From positions 1-64,000 of the forward strand of contig CAIPVV010000047.1 in NCBI GenBank assembly GCA_903868595.1: 64,000 nucleotides of DNA. Direction: 5' to 3'. The position numbers and the translations under genes are program-made. Shown piece after piece: positions 27,599 to 38,762 of this stretch. The first letter of the stretch is position 1. Each line of letters starts with the position of its first letter. Source of the stretch: an uncultured Pseudomonadota bacterium (GTDB lineage Bacteria > Pseudomonadota > Gammaproteobacteria > Steroidobacterales > Steroidobacteraceae). Under the pieces are notes generated by a model, which saw only the letters and a program-made list of their open reading frames with translations, was not told the origin of the DNA and made no database searches.

Positions 27599-28162
27599 TC
27601 AGGCGTGGCCCGGCACGGTGCTCACGCTGCCCACGTCCACCCCGAGCAGGCGCCAAGCCGCCTGCCAGCGGTCCTCGTGCGGCAGCTCGAACATCAGCGC
27701 CTCGTCCAGCGGCAGGGTCAGCCAGGCGTTGTCCTTGATCTCCTGCTCCAGCTGGCCGGCTTCCCAGCCCGCGTAGCCCAGGGCGATGAAGGCATCCTGG
27801 GGGCCCTCGCCGCTGGCGATGGCCGCCAGCACGTCGCGCGAGGTGGTGACCTGGATCTGGTCGGAAATGCGGTGGGTGGAGTCCCACTTGCCGCCCGGCC
27901 GGTGCAGGACGAAGCCGCGGTCCTGGTACATCGGGCCTCCGCGCAGCACTGCCCGATCGCCTATCGCCGCGGTGCTGGCCGTGAGCCGCATCTGCGTCAG
28001 CACTTCGCCAAGCTTCATCGGCAGCGGCTTGTTCAGCACGATGCCCAGCGCGCCCTTCTCGCTGTGCTCGCAGATCAGTGTGACGCTGTGGCCGAATTGC
28101 GGGTCGGATGACCAGGGCATCGCCACCAGCAACTGGTTGGTGAGGCTGCTCTCGTTGCTCAT
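27599..28162 (-). CDS. algH: YqgE/AlgH family protein
   Basis: A 187-residue protein (family about 185-190). It has LTNQLLVAMPWSSDPQFGHSV, ICEHSEKGALGIVLNKPL, VLRGGPMYQDRGFVLHRP and ALGYAGWEAGQLEQEI with NAWLTLP, the DUF179 core. ATG 28162 is preferred over upstream options because it matches the family start. The molecular role is unknown. It is part of the gshB-tonB-algH-ruvX-pyrB block. Confidence 0.94.
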   Translation of the reverse strand: MSNESSLTNQLLVAMPWSSDPQFGHSVTLICEHSEKGALGIVLNKPLPMKLGEVLTQMRLTASTAAIGDRAVLRGGPMYQDRGFVLHRPGGKWDSTHRISDQIQVTTSRDVLAAIASGEGPQDAFIALGYAGWEAGQLEQEIKDNAWLTLPLDEALMFELPHEDRWQAAWRLLGVDVGSVSTVPGHA

Positions 28163-28194
28163 GCTCCGCAGTATGGGGTCGACTTCGGCCTTCC

Positions 28195-29136
28195 TCAAGG
28201 AACCGCCAGGGCGCCGGTGCCCAGTCGGCCGCCGACGAACTGCCACTCGTACGCGAAATGCAGCACCCGATAGCGGTCGGAGAGCTCCGGCGGGAAGGGG
28301 TCGAAGGGGCTGGCGAGCTTGAGGATGTCCAGGGCCGCGGCGTCGATCTCCGGGTACCCGCTGGAACTGCGAACGGCGGCCGACTCCAGGCGTCCGCCGC
28401 GATCGATCACGACCTCGATGACCGGGTTGCCCTTAAGTCCCCGTCGCTGCGCGGCCGAGGGGTAGTTCAGGGTGCCGATGCGTTCGACCCGGCGCCGCCA
28501 GCCGTCCAGGTAGGGGGCAAGGTCGGCGGCGCGCGTATCGGCCGTCACGTACAGCTCATCTCGCTTGCGCCCCCGCAGCGCCAGGTCCGCCGCGGCGTCC
28601 AGGCGCTGGGCGGCGGCTGGGGCGGCCCCCTGGCCGGGGCCCAGCAGCAGGGGCAGGTCCCGGGCCTCCGGGCGCTCCGCAGGAGGGGTCGGGGTCGATG
28701 CCGTGTACAGCACGCGGGCCCGCGGCACGGTGGTGGACAGCAGCTCGTCCGCTGCAGACTCGGTACGGCGGTCCGGCGGCGCGGCCGGCGGGGTGGCACC
28801 GCCCGGCGGGGCGCCGGGAATGCGCGCCGCGGTGCGCTCCGGGGTGTTGCCGGAACCCAGCTGGGTGCGCTGGGAGAGGTAGGTTGCCGTCTCGTTGTGC
28901 CGGGCCTCCGGCAGCTCTTCGGAGACCAGCAGGACCTCGAGCCCCTTGGAGCCGCTGCTGTCCTCGGCGAGGGGGCCGAAGGTCACGCCCAGGATGAGGA
29001 TGCCGTGCAGCAGGGCCGCCAGCACCAGCATCGAGACCAGGCGGTCGCGGGCCGCCTTGCCATCGGCCTGGGCGTCGCTGCGGCGGCGCTGCTGCGGGTC
29101 GCCGGCCTCAAGCGTCACCGTGGAGGAGCCGGCCAC
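28195..29136 (-). CDS. TonB-like energy transducer (TonB3 type)
   Basis: A 313-residue protein. An N-terminal anchor helix (LVSMLVLAALLHGILILGVTFG, about 33-54) is followed by a Pro/Ala-rich periplasmic linker (about 100-170) and a C-terminal TonB domain (about 220-313) with VERIGTLNYPSAAQRRGLKGNPVIEV, RGGRLESAAVRSSSGYPEIDAAAL. It lies 4 bp after gshB. At the same position in P. aeruginosa, tonB3 is needed for twitching and pilus assembly rather than iron uptake. I infer a similar role here. No ExbB/ExbD genes are adjacent. Confidence 0.88.
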   Translation of the reverse strand: MAGSSTVTLEAGDPQQRRRSDAQADGKAARDRLVSMLVLAALLHGILILGVTFGPLAEDSSGSKGLEVLLVSEELPEARHNETATYLSQRTQLGSGNTPERTAARIPGAPPGGATPPAAPPDRRTESAADELLSTTVPRARVLYTASTPTPPAERPEARDLPLLLGPGQGAAPAAAQRLDAAADLALRGRKRDELYVTADTRAADLAPYLDGWRRRVERIGTLNYPSAAQRRGLKGNPVIEVVIDRGGRLESAAVRSSSGYPEIDAAALDILKLASPFDPFPPELSDRYRVLHFAYEWQFVGGRLGTGALAVP

Positions 29137-29140
29137 GCGC

Positions 29141-30112
29141 CTAGCCCTGGGTCCGGGCGTCCAGGCGCCGGGTGATGGCGTTGATCAGCAGGCCGGCAAT
29201 GTCGGTGCCGAACTTCTTGTCCAGTTCCCGTACCCCGGTCGGGCTGGTCACGTTGATTTCCGTGACATAGCCGCCGATCACGTCCAGGCCCACGAACAGC
29301 ATGCCGGCCTCCCGCAGCACGGGCCCTATGCGGCCCGCCAGTTCCCGGTCGCGCTCGTTGAGCGGGCGGCCGACGCCGGTCGCCCCGGCGGCGAGGTTGC
29401 CGCGGTTGTCGCTGGCCGAGGGCATGCGGGCCAGCGCGTAGGGCACGGGCTCGCCATCCACCAGCAGCACGCGGGAGTCGCCTGTCACGGCGATTTCCGG
29501 CAGGTAACGCTGCACGATCGCAAACTGCGTCCCATACTGGGTCAGGGTCTCGAATACCACCGGCATGTTCTTGTCGCTGGGGTCCACCACGAAGATGGAG
29601 CGACCGCCCATGCCGTGCAGGGGCTTGCAGACGACCTTGCCGTGTTCTCGGGCGAAGGCTGCCATGTCACTCATGTCGCGCGTGATCAGGGTCGGCGCGC
29701 AGCACTCCGGGAACCAGGCCGTGTAGACCTTCTCGTTCATGTCGCGCAGGCCGCGCGGGCGGTTCACCACCAGCGCCCCGGCCACTTCGGCCCGCTCCAG
29801 GATGTACGTGGAGTAGATGTATTCCACGTCAAACGGAGGGTCCTTGCGCATCAGGATGGCATCGAACCCACCCAGGGGCTCCACCACCGGGTCCCCCAGG
29901 TCGTACCAGTGCAGCGGGTTGGCCTGTACGGTGAGGGCTCGGCCTCGCCCCAGGGCCACGCCATCGCGCAGGAACAGGTCGGAGAGCTCCAGGTAGGTCA
30001 GCACGTAGCCGCGGGCCTGGGCGGCCAGCAGCATGGCCAGCGTCGTGTCCTTGGCGTACTTGATGTCCCCGATGGGGTCCATGACCACGGCGAGGCGATA
30101 CGGTAGGGTCAT
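29141..30112 (-). CDS. gshB: Glutathione synthetase
   Basis: A 323-residue protein (E. coli 316). It has VVMDPIGDIKYAKDTTLAML, ILMRKDPPFDVEYIYSTY, VVNRPRGLRDMNEKVY, KPLHGMGGRSIFVV and INVTSPTGVREL, the ATP-grasp and substrate motifs of prokaryotic GshB. It joins gamma-glutamylcysteine to glycine. It is divergent from pilG, with a 175-bp gap, as in Pseudomonas. Confidence 0.97.
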   Translation of the reverse strand: MTLPYRLAVVMDPIGDIKYAKDTTLAMLLAAQARGYVLTYLELSDLFLRDGVALGRGRALTVQANPLHWYDLGDPVVEPLGGFDAILMRKDPPFDVEYIYSTYILERAEVAGALVVNRPRGLRDMNEKVYTAWFPECCAPTLITRDMSDMAAFAREHGKVVCKPLHGMGGRSIFVVDPSDKNMPVVFETLTQYGTQFAIVQRYLPEIAVTGDSRVLLVDGEPVPYALARMPSASDNRGNLAAGATGVGRPLNERDRELAGRIGPVLREAGMLFVGLDVIGGYVTEINVTSPTGVRELDKKFGTDIAGLLINAITRRLDARTQG

Positions 30113-30287
30113 CGGGGGGGTACTCCTGCGGGAAACCGGAATGGTATCTCAGTCTTGAGAACTGCTCGTCGCGCTGCCAACCCAAACGCGGTTAACTGCG
30201 CTCAGCATCGCGTGGCGAGGGGTGCCCCAGTATGTTAAAAGATCCTGTGTTTCCAGTGCCATGCAAACCTCAGGGAGCGTAGCGGCC

Positions 30288-30680
30288 GTGACTGGCGAAA
30301 GCTCTGGCCTCAACGGCCTAAAAGTCCTCGTTATCGATGACAGCAAGACCATCCGTCGCACTGCAGAAACCCTGCTGGCGAAGGAAGGTTGCGAGGTCTT
30401 TACGGCCATCGATGGCTTTGACGCCTTGGCGAAGATCGCCGACCACCGGCCCGACATCGTCTTCGTGGACATCATGATGCCGCGCCTGGATGGCTACCAG
30501 ACCTGCGCGCTGATCAAGCACAACAAGGTTTTCCGTTCTATTCCCGTGATCATGCTGTCCTCCAAGGACGGTCTGTTCGACCGCGCCCGCGGCCGCATCG
30601 TCGGTTCCGAGCACTACCTCACCAAGCCCTTCACCAAGGAAGAGCTGCTGGGCGCCATCGAAACGCATATTGGGAGATGA
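30288..30680 (+). CDS. pilG: Twitching motility response regulator PilG
   Basis: A 130-residue single-domain receiver. VLVIDDSKTIRRTAE, phospho-Asp in VFVDIMMPRLDGYQT, MLSSKDGLFD and LTKPFTKEELL are the PilG forms. I prefer GTG 30288 (AGGGAG about 10 nt upstream), which gives the short N-terminus of known PilG. ATG 30261 would add nine residues. It is phosphorylated by the ChpA kinase and acts on pilus extension and cAMP in Pseudomonas. The stop overlaps the first ATG of pilH. Confidence 0.93.
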   Translation: MTGESSGLNGLKVLVIDDSKTIRRTAETLLAKEGCEVFTAIDGFDALAKIADHRPDIVFVDIMMPRLDGYQTCALIKHNKVFRSIPVIMLSSKDGLFDRARGRIVGSEHYLTKPFTKEELLGAIETHIGR

Positions 30681-30685
30681 AGCAG

Positions 30686-31051
30686 ATGGCCCTTATCCTC
30701 ATCGTTGACGATTCCCCGACCGAAGTGCACGTCATGAAGCGCGCGCTGGAGCGCGGCGGCTTCACGACTGCGGTGGCGGGTGACGGCCAGGAGGGCGTTC
30801 GCCTCGCGCGCGAAATCCACCCCGACCTGATCTTCATGGACATCGTCATGCCCGGCATGAACGGTTACCAGGCCACCCGGGCGATCGTGAATGACCCGGA
30901 CACCCGGGCCATACCGATCGTGATGGTCACCTCCAAGGGGCAGGAAACCGACCGGATCTGGGGCTTGCGACAGGGGGCCGTGGACTACATGGTCAAGCCG
31001 GTCTCCCCCGACCAGCTGGTTGAGAAGGCTCAAGCGACGCTGGCGGCCTGA
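30686..31051 (+). CDS. pilH: Twitching motility response regulator PilH
   Basis: A 121-residue receiver. LILIVDDSPTEVHVMK, IFMDIVMPGMNGYQATR, VTSKGQETDRIWGLRQGA and DYMVKPV match PilH. ATG 30686 is chosen because GGGAG is then 9-10 nt upstream. The ATG at 30677 touches that site and overlaps the pilG stop. In Pseudomonas PilH acts as a phosphate sink or retraction-side regulator opposing PilG. Confidence 0.94.
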   Translation: MALILIVDDSPTEVHVMKRALERGGFTTAVAGDGQEGVRLAREIHPDLIFMDIVMPGMNGYQATRAIVNDPDTRAIPIVMVTSKGQETDRIWGLRQGAVDYMVKPVSPDQLVEKAQATLAA

Positions 31052-31058
31052 CTTGGCG

Positions 31059-31616
31059 ATGGACGAAAGCCTCGCCCTGCGCGGACTGCGCGACAAGCCT
31101 TTCGAGCTGCTGGCGGCGCTGGAGCGCCGCGGGCGCGCGGCCACGGCGACGCCGGCGGACGTGGCGGCCCGCGAGTGGGTCGGCGTCGCCCTGCGCATGG
31201 CCGGGGAGCTGTACCTGATTGCCCGCGAGGAGACGCGCGAGGTCCTGAGCGTGCCCGCGCAGATCACCCGCGTGCCCGGCGCCAAGCGATGGATCCGGGG
31301 CCTGGCCAACGTGCACGGTGGCCTGCTGCCGATCATCGACTTGCGCCAGTACCTGGGCAGCGGCCAGACCCCGCAGACCCGCACCACCCGCGTCATCGTG
31401 GTGAACCACCGCGAGGTGCCGGCGGGGCTGCTGGTGGATGAGGTGCTGGGTTTCCGCCGGTTTGCCGATTCCGAATTCAGCGGCGCCGCGCCGCCCACCA
31501 TCGTCCGCTGTGAGCAGTACCTCGCAGGCGCCTTCCGACGTGGACAGGAGCAGTGGCCCGTATTGAGCTTGCGCCTATTGGTAGAGAATCCGGGGTTCCT
31601 TGATGCCGCAGCCTGA
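31059..31616 (+). CDS. pilI: CheW-like coupling protein PilI
   Basis: A 185-residue CheW-domain protein. [18 protein letters not shown] is the PilI-type start, followed by [47 protein letters not shown] and [17 protein letters not shown]. It couples the receptor PilJ to the kinase ChpA. It starts 7 bp after pilH and overlaps pilJ by 14 bp. Confidence 0.92.
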   Translation: MDESLALRGLRDKPFELLAALERRGRAATATPADVAAREWVGVALRMAGELYLIAREETREVLSVPAQITRVPGAKRWIRGLANVHGGLLPIIDLRQYLGSGQTPQTRTTRVIVVNHREVPAGLLVDEVLGFRRFADSEFSGAAPPTIVRCEQYLAGAFRRGQEQWPVLSLRLLVENPGFLDAAA

Positions 31617-32934
31617 AACGCCCACGACGGCCCGCAGCCTCCTGCTGATCGGCGCCACGGCGCTGCTGGTCATCGGCAGCGCGGGGTGTGCGGCCTTTGC
31701 CAACGGGAACACCGTCCTGGTCATCGTCGCCGGCGTGCTGGCGCTGATCGCGCTGGTGCCGCTGGGCCTGTTGTTCGTGACGCTGCGTGCCTCCGGCACG
31801 CAGGCCGTCGAGCAGCTGCGCGCGGCGCAGAACCAGCGCCAGGAGAACGAGCGCAACCAGGAGGCGATCCTGCGCCTGCTGGATGAGATCTCCGGCCTCT
31901 CGCAGGGCGATCTGACGGCGACCGCCACGGTCACCGAGGACATCACCGGCGCGATCGCCGACTCGGTCAACATGGCCGTGGATGCGCTGCGCAAGCTGGT
32001 TACGACGATCAATCACTCCGCCATCCAGCTGGATGGCGCGACCCGCCAGACACAGGCCCTCTCGCAGCACCTGGCCAAGGCCAGCATCGCGCAGTCGCGG
32101 CAGATCGCCTCGGCCACCGAGTCGATCGCCACGATGGCCGGCTCCATCGAGGAGGTGTCCGGCAACGCCGAGCGTGCCGCGGATGTCGCCCGTCACTCCG
32201 TGGACGTCGCCCACAAGGGCGGCGAGGCCGTGCGCCGCACGATCGACGGCATGAACACGATACGCGAGACGATCCAGGAAACCTCCAAGCGCATCAAGCG
32301 CCTGGGCGAGAGCTCGCAGGAAATCGGCAACATCGTCGAACTCATCAATGACATCGCCGAGCAGACGAATATCCTGGCCCTGAACGCCTCCATCCAGGCC
32401 TCCATGGCCGGCGAGGCGGGCCGGGGCTTTGCCGTCGTGGCCGATGAGGTGCAGCGCCTGGCAGAGCGCGCTGCCAATGCCACGAAGCAGATCGAAGTGC
32501 TCGTGCGCACCATCCAGACCGATACCAACGGCGCCGTCGTCTCGATGGAGCGCAGCACCACGGACGTGGTCGGCGGCGCGCTGCTCGCCGAGAACGCCGG
32601 TGCCGCGCTGGGGGAGATCGAGCAGGTCTCCAACCAGATCGCGAGCCTCGTTCACAACATTTCCTCCAGTGCCCGCGGCCAGGCCCAGGCCGGCCAGAGC
32701 ATTGCGCGCAACATGCAGGTGCTGCGCGAGATCAGCTCCCAGACGGCCGATTCCACCACCAGCACGTCGCAGGCCATCGCCAAGCTGGCGGAACTCTCGG
32801 CGGGCCTGCGCACCTCGGTCGCGGGCTTTCGCCTGCCCGCCGCGCTGGATCCCACCGGGCTGCATCGCAAGCCGCCGATAGATCCGTCCGCTTCCGGCAC
32901 CCTCCGCCGTGCCTCGGGGCAGGTCCGTGGCTGA
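31603..32934 (+). CDS. pilJ: PilJ-type methyl-accepting chemoreceptor lacking a periplasmic domain
   Basis: A 443-residue receptor. Two membrane helices ([21 protein letters not shown] and [22 protein letters not shown]) are separated by only about four residues, so there is no periplasmic ligand-binding region. A HAMP-like stretch ([36 protein letters not shown]) and a long MCP signalling coiled coil follow. The hairpin tip is [20 protein letters not shown] with [19 protein letters not shown]. aeruginosa PilJ is about 680 residues with PilJ sensor repeats outside the membrane, so this protein is shorter by roughly that domain. It overlaps pilI by 14 bp and chpA by 8 bp. Confidence 0.92.
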   Translation: MPQPETPTTARSLLLIGATALLVIGSAGCAAFANGNTVLVIVAGVLALIALVPLGLLFVTLRASGTQAVEQLRAAQNQRQENERNQEAILRLLDEISGLSQGDLTATATVTEDITGAIADSVNMAVDALRKLVTTINHSAIQLDGATRQTQALSQHLAKASIAQSRQIASATESIATMAGSIEEVSGNAERAADVARHSVDVAHKGGEAVRRTIDGMNTIRETIQETSKRIKRLGESSQEIGNIVELINDIAEQTNILALNASIQASMAGEAGRGFAVVADEVQRLAERAANATKQIEVLVRTIQTDTNGAVVSMERSTTDVVGGALLAENAGAALGEIEQVSNQIASLVHNISSSARGQAQAGQSIARNMQVLREISSQTADSTTSTSQAIAKLAELSAGLRTSVAGFRLPAALDPTGLHRKPPIDPSASGTLRRASGQVRG

Positions 32935-35900
32935 GGCATTGGTCCAGGATTCACGCCCTGCCGTCGCCAGCCAGACGCTCGACGCCGTTGCGCGCGAGAT
33001 CGCCGTGGCATTGGGCGAGGCGCGCATCGCGCTGGAGACCCACGTCGAGCAGCCGGACAATCCCCAGTTCCTGCAGCGCTGCGAAGCGGAGCTGCGGCAG
33101 GTGCAGGGCGTGCTGCGCGTGCTGGAAATACACGGCGCGGCGCTGCTGGCCGAGGAGATGTACCAGGTAGCCCGCTACCTGCAGGCCTCGATGGCCGAGC
33201 ACAAGAACCAGTCCGAGGCGCTGGAAGCGCTGATGCGCGCCATGGTGCAGCTGCCCGGGTACCTGGAGCGCGTCGTGGCCGGCGGCCGGGACCTGGCGCT
33301 GGTACTGCTGCCGCTGCTCAACGACATGCGCGCGGTGCGCGGTAGCGCGCTGCTCTCGGAAGGCACCCTGCTGGTGCTGAACCTCAAGTCCGACCGCCAG
33401 GCCTCGCCCGCGCAGCCGGACACCGGGGAGGAGGGCATCACGGTGCCGCAGTGGGCGCGCCGGGTGCGGGCCCGCTACCAGGTGGGACTCATCGGCTGGA
33501 TCCGCGGCGAGCGCGTCGACCAGAACCTGGAGATCCTCGCCAACGTCGCCAACCGCCTGGAGCACATCGCCACCATGCAGCCGGTATTCCAGCTGTGGTG
33601 GGTGATCGGCGCGATCATCGAGGCGCTGCGGGAGCACGGGGTGGATAGTGGCGTTTCGATCAAGCGGCTGCTGGGCCTGGGTGACCGCGAGATCCGCCGC
33701 CTCTACGAAGAGGGCGAGCAGCGCTATGCGCAGGATCCGCCCGTCGAGCTGCTGAACAACCTGCTTTATTACATCGCCCGCGCGAGCAGCAGCGGGCCGC
33801 GCGTCAGCGCCGTGCGCAGCTCCTTCCGCCTGGGCGAGTTGCTGCCGGTGGACGAGAGCATTGAGCAAGAGCGGGAGAACCTCTCCGCCCCCTCGGTCAA
33901 GCTCATGCAGACCGTGGCGGCGGCGATCCGCGAGGATCTCTCCAAGATCAAGGACGTGCTGGATATCTTCCTGCGTCGCGGCGGCGCCTCGCCGGATGAG
34001 CTGGCGCCGCAGGTGGAACTGCTGCGCAAGATCGGCGACACGCTAGGCGTGCTGGGCCTGGGCGAGCAGCGTGCACGCGTGCAGGCGGAGATCGCGCGGC
34101 TGGAGCAGTTGGTGGCCTCCGGCGAGCGTCCCGCCGACGGCGTGCTGGTGGATATCGCCGCCACGCTGATCCGCGTGGAAGACCACCTCGACGACGAGCT
34201 GGTTGGCATGATCCTGCCGCGCCGTGCGGACAGCACCGCGCCGCCGGTGGACGTGGACTTCCAGCAGGTGCAGGCCGCCGTGCTGCGCGAGTGCGTTGTG
34301 AACCTCGCGCGCGTGAAGGAATACGTCGGCCAGAGCGTCGGGGGCACGCTGGATACGGCGGGTTTCGACAACTGGCCCGACCTGGTGCGCGGCATCCAGG
34401 CCGGCCTGCTCATGCTGGACAAGACCCGCGCGGTCCAGGACCTGGAGCGCATCACCGGGCACCTGCGCGCCGTGCTGCAGCCGGGCGTTCGCATGGCCAA
34501 TGCCTCGCTGGACCGGCTTGCCGATGCGATCGTCAGCATCGAGTACTACATGGAGACGCTGCAGTCCGGCCGCGCCGACCCGTGGTACATGCTGGACAAC
34601 GCCGAGTCCGCACTGGATGCGGTCGATGCCGGTCCCGCCCCCGCGCTGCCCGTGGCGATGCCGGAGATGCCGGCCGAATACGAGCGCACCCAGTTCATCA
34701 ATCCGCCGCATACCCACGTAGGTCCCGGCACCCAAGTGCTCGCCGGGACCCATCCGGCCTTCGCCCCCCCGCCGTCGCGGCCGGTGCCGCTGCTGGAGTC
34801 CACGGATCCGGAGCTCATCGCCCTCTATATCGAGGAGGCGCGCGAGGAGGCTGCGCGCATCGAGCAGCAGTTCCCGGCCTGGGACCAGAACCCGCTGGAC
34901 GAAGACGCGCTGGTGCAGCTGCGCCGCTCCTTCCATACGCTGAAGGGCAGCGGCCGCATGGTCGGCGCCCGCGAGCTGGCGGATTTCTCCTGGGCGATCG
35001 AAAGCCTGCTGAACCGCCTGCTCGACAAGTCCGTGTCCCGCTCGCCGGTGATCCTCAACACGCTGCGCGACGCCGTGCGCGCGCTGCCGCAGCTGGTTAC
35101 CCAGCTGGCCGAAGGCATCCCGCCGACCGTCGACGTCGCGCTGCTCGCGGCTCGCGCGCACGCGCTGGCGGCCGGGCGGCCGCTGGATGCCGTGGTATCG
35201 GCGACCCAGAGGGGCCTCGCGCTGAGGCCGGAGGCCGCCGCCGTGGCCGCGCCGCCGCTGGACCTGCCGCTGCCGGACGAGCCGCGGCAGTTTGCCCCGC
35301 ACGAGGATCCGCCGACGGCGATACATCGCGTGGCGTCGGTCTTCGAGGCCGCCCCGCTGATCGCCCCAGACTTGGATTTTCAGGAAGTGTTCGGCGAGCC
35401 ACCCGCGCCCGAGCCGGCAGGCGCGCCGGCGCCACCCGCCGCGCAGGCGGAAGAGGCGTCCGAGCCGGATACGACGCTGCGCGAGATCTATGCGCGCGAG
35501 ACCGACAGCCACGTCGCCGTCGTGCGCGCTTACCTGACGCGCGAGGCAGGCCAGTCCGAGCCGCATGCCCTGCCGGAGCCCGTGTACCGGGCCTGCCATA
35601 CGCTGGCCGGCAGTTCCAAGATGGCCGCTGCGCGCCACGGCATCCGCCTGGCGCAGCCGCTGGACCACTGGCTGCGCAAGGCCTTTGACAGCGGCGTCGG
35701 CCTGCTCGATGGGGATTTGAAGAGCCTTGAGGACTGCATGCAGGCGATGGAGAGCATCAGCCGGAACCTGGATGCGGAGACCGGGTTCTTCATGACGCAC
35801 GAGGTCCTGCGCGATCGCATCGCGCAGGCTGAGCAGCAGCTGGAGCAGCGCATCTTGCTCGGCCAGTCGGTTGTCGAGCCGCCCAGCATGATGCTGCCGC

Positions 35901-38755
35901 AGAACCCCTCGCAGGGCGCGCCGCTGGCGGCAGCGCCGGCCTTTGCGCCCGAACCGGTACCTGAACCGGCTGCCGCTCCCGCAGCGGAACTGCCGCGTGA
36001 AACCGCGTCGGCGCCCGCGCCCGCCTTCGACTACGATCCCGAGATTGCCGCGATCTTCAGCGAAGAGGCGACCGAGCTGCTGGAAGCGGCGCAAGGCACC
36101 TTGGCCGCGCTGGGTCCGCACGACCAGAACCACGACGCGCTGATCTCGCTGAAGCGTCCGCTGCACACGCTCAAGGGCGGTGCGCGCATGGCGGGCGTGA
36201 CGACGATGGGTGACCTGGCCCACGAGCTGGAGACCCTGATCACCCGCCTGGAAGTGGGCCTGGTCCCCTGGGGGCCGGCTTCCCACGAGGCCCTGCAGGC
36301 GTCGCTGGATGAACTTGCACGCATGCGTGACCTGCTGGCCAATGGCCGGCCGGTCGGCGAGGCGCGGACGCTGGTGGAGCGCGTGCACGCGCTCGGCGAA
36401 CCGGCTTCGGCCGTGCAGGCGCCGCCCGTGCAGCCGGTTGCGGCCCTACCTGAACCCGAGCCCATGCCGGTGCTCCTGCCTGTCGAGGACGCGGTTCCGC
36501 TGGTGACGCCGGCGGAGGAATCGTTTGCGGAACTGCAGGTACCGGCCCAGCCGCCGGGCGAAGTGCTGCCGGTCAGCGAGCCGGCCGTGGCGGAGCCTGT
36601 GGCCGCGTTGCGGGGAGCTCCGGCGGCGGAGCCACCGGCAGCGTTCTGGCCCGCCGACCGGGCCTTCGAGACCGAGCCGCCGCCCGCACCGATTGTCCAG
36701 GCGCCGGCGCTCGCCAGCGTGCCCGCCGTCGCCGTGCACGAGCCGCCTTCGGAATCCGTGTTCGAGCCGGTGGCGCAGGCCGTTGCGGTCCCCCTGCCAG
36801 GGGAGCCCGCCGAGCCTGCGGTGCCGGACTTCATACCGATGCGCGCGCCGCTCCCGGTGCCGGCCCCGCCGCTCGCCGCGGCGCTGGTGCCGCCGGGCCG
36901 CGAGCCCTCGGTGCCCGGCGATCGGCCGGAGCTGGCGCGCGTGGATGCGGAGCTGCTTAACCAGCTGCTCAACAGCGCCGGTGAAGTAAGCATCGCCCGT
37001 TCGCGAGTGGAGCAGCAGCTGGGGTCCGTGGACTTTAACCTCGGCGAGCTCTCGCGCACGGTCACGCGTCTGAAGGAGCAGCTGCGCAAGCTGGAGATCG
37101 AGACCGAGACGCAGATCCTGCACCGCCACGAGGGCGAGGCGCCGCATCGCGGCGACTTTGATCCGCTGGAGCTGGATCGCTATTCCTCCATCCAGCAGTT
37201 CTCGCGCGCACTGGCCGAGACGGCCAACGACGTGGCGAGCATCCAGCAGCTGCTGGAATCGCTGACACAAGATACTCAGAACCTGCTGCAGCAGCAGGGG
37301 CGCACGATCACCGAGCTGCAGAACGGACTCATGCGCACGCGCATGGTCTCCTTCCAGCGGCATGTGCAGCGACTCTCGCGCATCGTTCGCCAGACGGCAG
37401 CCGATACGCAAAAGCAGGTTGAGCTGACCGTCGAGGGCGCCTCGGGCGAGTTCGACCGGCAGGTGCTGGAGCGCATGCTGCCGCCGCTGGAACACATGCT
37501 GCGCAATGCCGTGGTGCATGGCATCGAGTCTCCCGCCGACCGCCTCGCGCACGGCAAGCCCGAGACCGGCCAGATTCATCTCTCGCTGCGACGCGAAGGC
37601 GCCGAGGTGATCCTGGTGATCACCGACGACGGCATCGGCATGAATCTGGCTGCGATCCGCGAGAAGGGCATCAACCTGGGCCTGATCCAGGCCGGCCAGC
37701 AGCTCAGCGACGAGGCGGTGATGCAACTGGTGCTGGAGCCTGGCTTCTCCACGGCCACCCGCGTGACGCAGGCGGCCGGCCGCGGTGTGGGCATGGACGT
37801 GGTGGCCACCGAGGTCAAGAAGCTCGGCGGCGCACTGAACATGGAGACGACAGCGGGCCAGGGCACGCGCTTCACGATCCGCCTGCCGTTCACGCTGGCC
37901 GTGAGCCACGCGCTGGTGGTGCGGATCGGCGATGAGCACTACGCGCTGCCGCTGCCCACCGTGGAGGGCGTCGTGCGCCTCTCGCGCGACGAGATAGCCG
38001 CCCACCTAGGACCGGACGCGCCGCCCTACCTGAATGGCGGCCATAAGTACCGCCTGCAGCACCTGGGGCTGTTCGTGAGCCTGGAGCCGGCGCCCCTGCC
38101 GGAGCAGGACGTCACGCTCCCGGTCGTGCTGGTGCGCGCCGGCGAGCACTCCACCGGCCTGGTCGCCGAGGAGCTGATCGGCAGCCGCGAGATCGTCGTG
38201 AAGAGCGTGGGCCCGCAGGTCGCCTCGATCCGCGGCATCTCCGGCGCCACGATCCTGGGTGACGGCAAGATCGTGATCATCCTGGACATCGGCGCGCTGC
38301 TGCGCGCCGAGTGGCGCGGCCGGCCGTCGTTCACGGTGCCACGCGAGAAGGCGGACCGGCGCGTGGTCGCGCTGGTGGTGGATGACTCCATTACCGTGCG
38401 CCGCGTGACCCAGCGCCTTCTTGAGCGCAATGGCATGCGCGTGCTGACCGCGCGCGATGGCATGGACGCGGTGGCGGTGCTGCAGGAGACGATCCCCGAC
38501 ATCATCCTGCTGGACATCGAAATGCCCCGCATGGACGGCTACGAAGTGGCGGCGCAGGTCCGTGGCGACCCGCGCACCAGGGACGTCCCGATCATCATGA
38601 TCACCTCGCGTACCGGCGAGAAGCATCGCGCCCGGGCCATAGAGCTGGGCGTGGATGACTACCTCGGCAAGCCGTATCAGGAAAGCCAGCTGCTGGACGC
38701 CATCGCGCCGCTGGTCGCGCATCGTCTGGAAGCCCTCGGTCTGCCACCGAGGTAG
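32927..38755 (+). CDS. chpA: ChpA: giant hybrid chemotaxis histidine kinase/response regulator
   Basis: About 1942 residues, starting at GTG 32927, which overlaps the pilJ stop. The N-terminal ~560 residues resemble the FimL/ChpA head without a clear phospho-His. Three histidine phosphotransfer domains follow: His670 (HTLKGSGRM), His891 (HTLAGSSKM) and His1080 (HTLKGGARM), joined by Pro/Ala-rich linkers, the longest at about 1150-1330. The CheA-type core has the dimer region ([20 protein letters not shown]), N-box around His1531 ([10 protein letters not shown]), DDGIGM and [10 protein letters not shown] CheW domain and a C-terminal receiver with Asp1863 ([11 protein letters not shown]) follow. 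It phosphorylates PilG and PilH. The P. aeruginosa ChpA is about 2470 residues with more phosphotransfer sites. Confidence 0.95.
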   Translation: MAEALVQDSRPAVASQTLDAVAREIAVALGEARIALETHVEQPDNPQFLQRCEAELRQVQGVLRVLEIHGAALLAEEMYQVARYLQASMAEHKNQSEALEALMRAMVQLPGYLERVVAGGRDLALVLLPLLNDMRAVRGSALLSEGTLLVLNLKSDRQASPAQPDTGEEGITVPQWARRVRARYQVGLIGWIRGERVDQNLEILANVANRLEHIATMQPVFQLWWVIGAIIEALREHGVDSGVSIKRLLGLGDREIRRLYEEGEQRYAQDPPVELLNNLLYYIARASSSGPRVSAVRSSFRLGELLPVDESIEQERENLSAPSVKLMQTVAAAIREDLSKIKDVLDIFLRRGGASPDELAPQVELLRKIGDTLGVLGLGEQRARVQAEIARLEQLVASGERPADGVLVDIAATLIRVEDHLDDELVGMILPRRADSTAPPVDVDFQQVQAAVLRECVVNLARVKEYVGQSVGGTLDTAGFDNWPDLVRGIQAGLLMLDKTRAVQDLERITGHLRAVLQPGVRMANASLDRLADAIVSIEYYMETLQSGRADPWYMLDNAESALDAVDAGPAPALPVAMPEMPAEYERTQFINPPHTHVGPGTQVLAGTHPAFAPPPSRPVPLLESTDPELIALYIEEAREEAARIEQQFPAWDQNPLDEDALVQLRRSFHTLKGSGRMVGARELADFSWAIESLLNRLLDKSVSRSPVILNTLRDAVRALPQLVTQLAEGIPPTVDVALLAARAHALAAGRPLDAVVSATQRGLALRPEAAAVAAPPLDLPLPDEPRQFAPHEDPPTAIHRVASVFEAAPLIAPDLDFQEVFGEPPAPEPAGAPAPPAAQAEEASEPDTTLREIYARETDSHVAVVRAYLTREAGQSEPHALPEPVYRACHTLAGSSKMAAARHGIRLAQPLDHWLRKAFDSGVGLLDGDLKSLEDCMQAMESISRNLDAETGFFMTHEVLRDRIAQAEQQLEQRILLGQSVVEPPSMMLPQNPSQGAPLAAAPAFAPEPVPEPAAAPAAELPRETASAPAPAFDYDPEIAAIFSEEATELLEAAQGTLAALGPHDQNHDALISLKRPLHTLKGGARMAGVTTMGDLAHELETLITRLEVGLVPWGPASHEALQASLDELARMRDLLANGRPVGEARTLVERVHALGEPASAVQAPPVQPVAALPEPEPMPVLLPVEDAVPLVTPAEESFAELQVPAQPPGEVLPVSEPAVAEPVAALRGAPAAEPPAAFWPADRAFETEPPPAPIVQAPALASVPAVAVHEPPSESVFEPVAQAVAVPLPGEPAEPAVPDFIPMRAPLPVPAPPLAAALVPPGREPSVPGDRPELARVDAELLNQLLNSAGEVSIARSRVEQQLGSVDFNLGELSRTVTRLKEQLRKLEIETETQILHRHEGEAPHRGDFDPLELDRYSSIQQFSRALAETANDVASIQQLLESLTQDTQNLLQQQGRTITELQNGLMRTRMVSFQRHVQRLSRIVRQTAADTQKQVELTVEGASGEFDRQVLERMLPPLEHMLRNAVVHGIESPADRLAHGKPETGQIHLSLRREGAEVILVITDDGIGMNLAAIREKGINLGLIQAGQQLSDEAVMQLVLEPGFSTATRVTQAAGRGVGMDVVATEVKKLGGALNMETTAGQGTRFTIRLPFTLAVSHALVVRIGDEHYALPLPTVEGVVRLSRDEIAAHLGPDAPPYLNGGHKYRLQHLGLFVSLEPAPLPEQDVTLPVVLVRAGEHSTGLVAEELIGSREIVVKSVGPQVASIRGISGATILGDGKIVIILDIGALLRAEWRGRPSFTVPREKADRRVVALVVDDSITVRRVTQRLLERNGMRVLTARDGMDAVAVLQETIPDIILLDIEMPRMDGYEVAAQVRGDPRTRDVPIIMITSRTGEKHRARAIELGVDDYLGKPYQESQLLDAIAPLVAHRLEALGLPPR

Positions 38756-38762
38756 GGGATAC

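Noticed and set aside
34043-38005. Minus-strand open frames of 519-781 codons opposite chpA
   Set aside because: Produced by the GC-rich third positions of chpA; no family resemblance.
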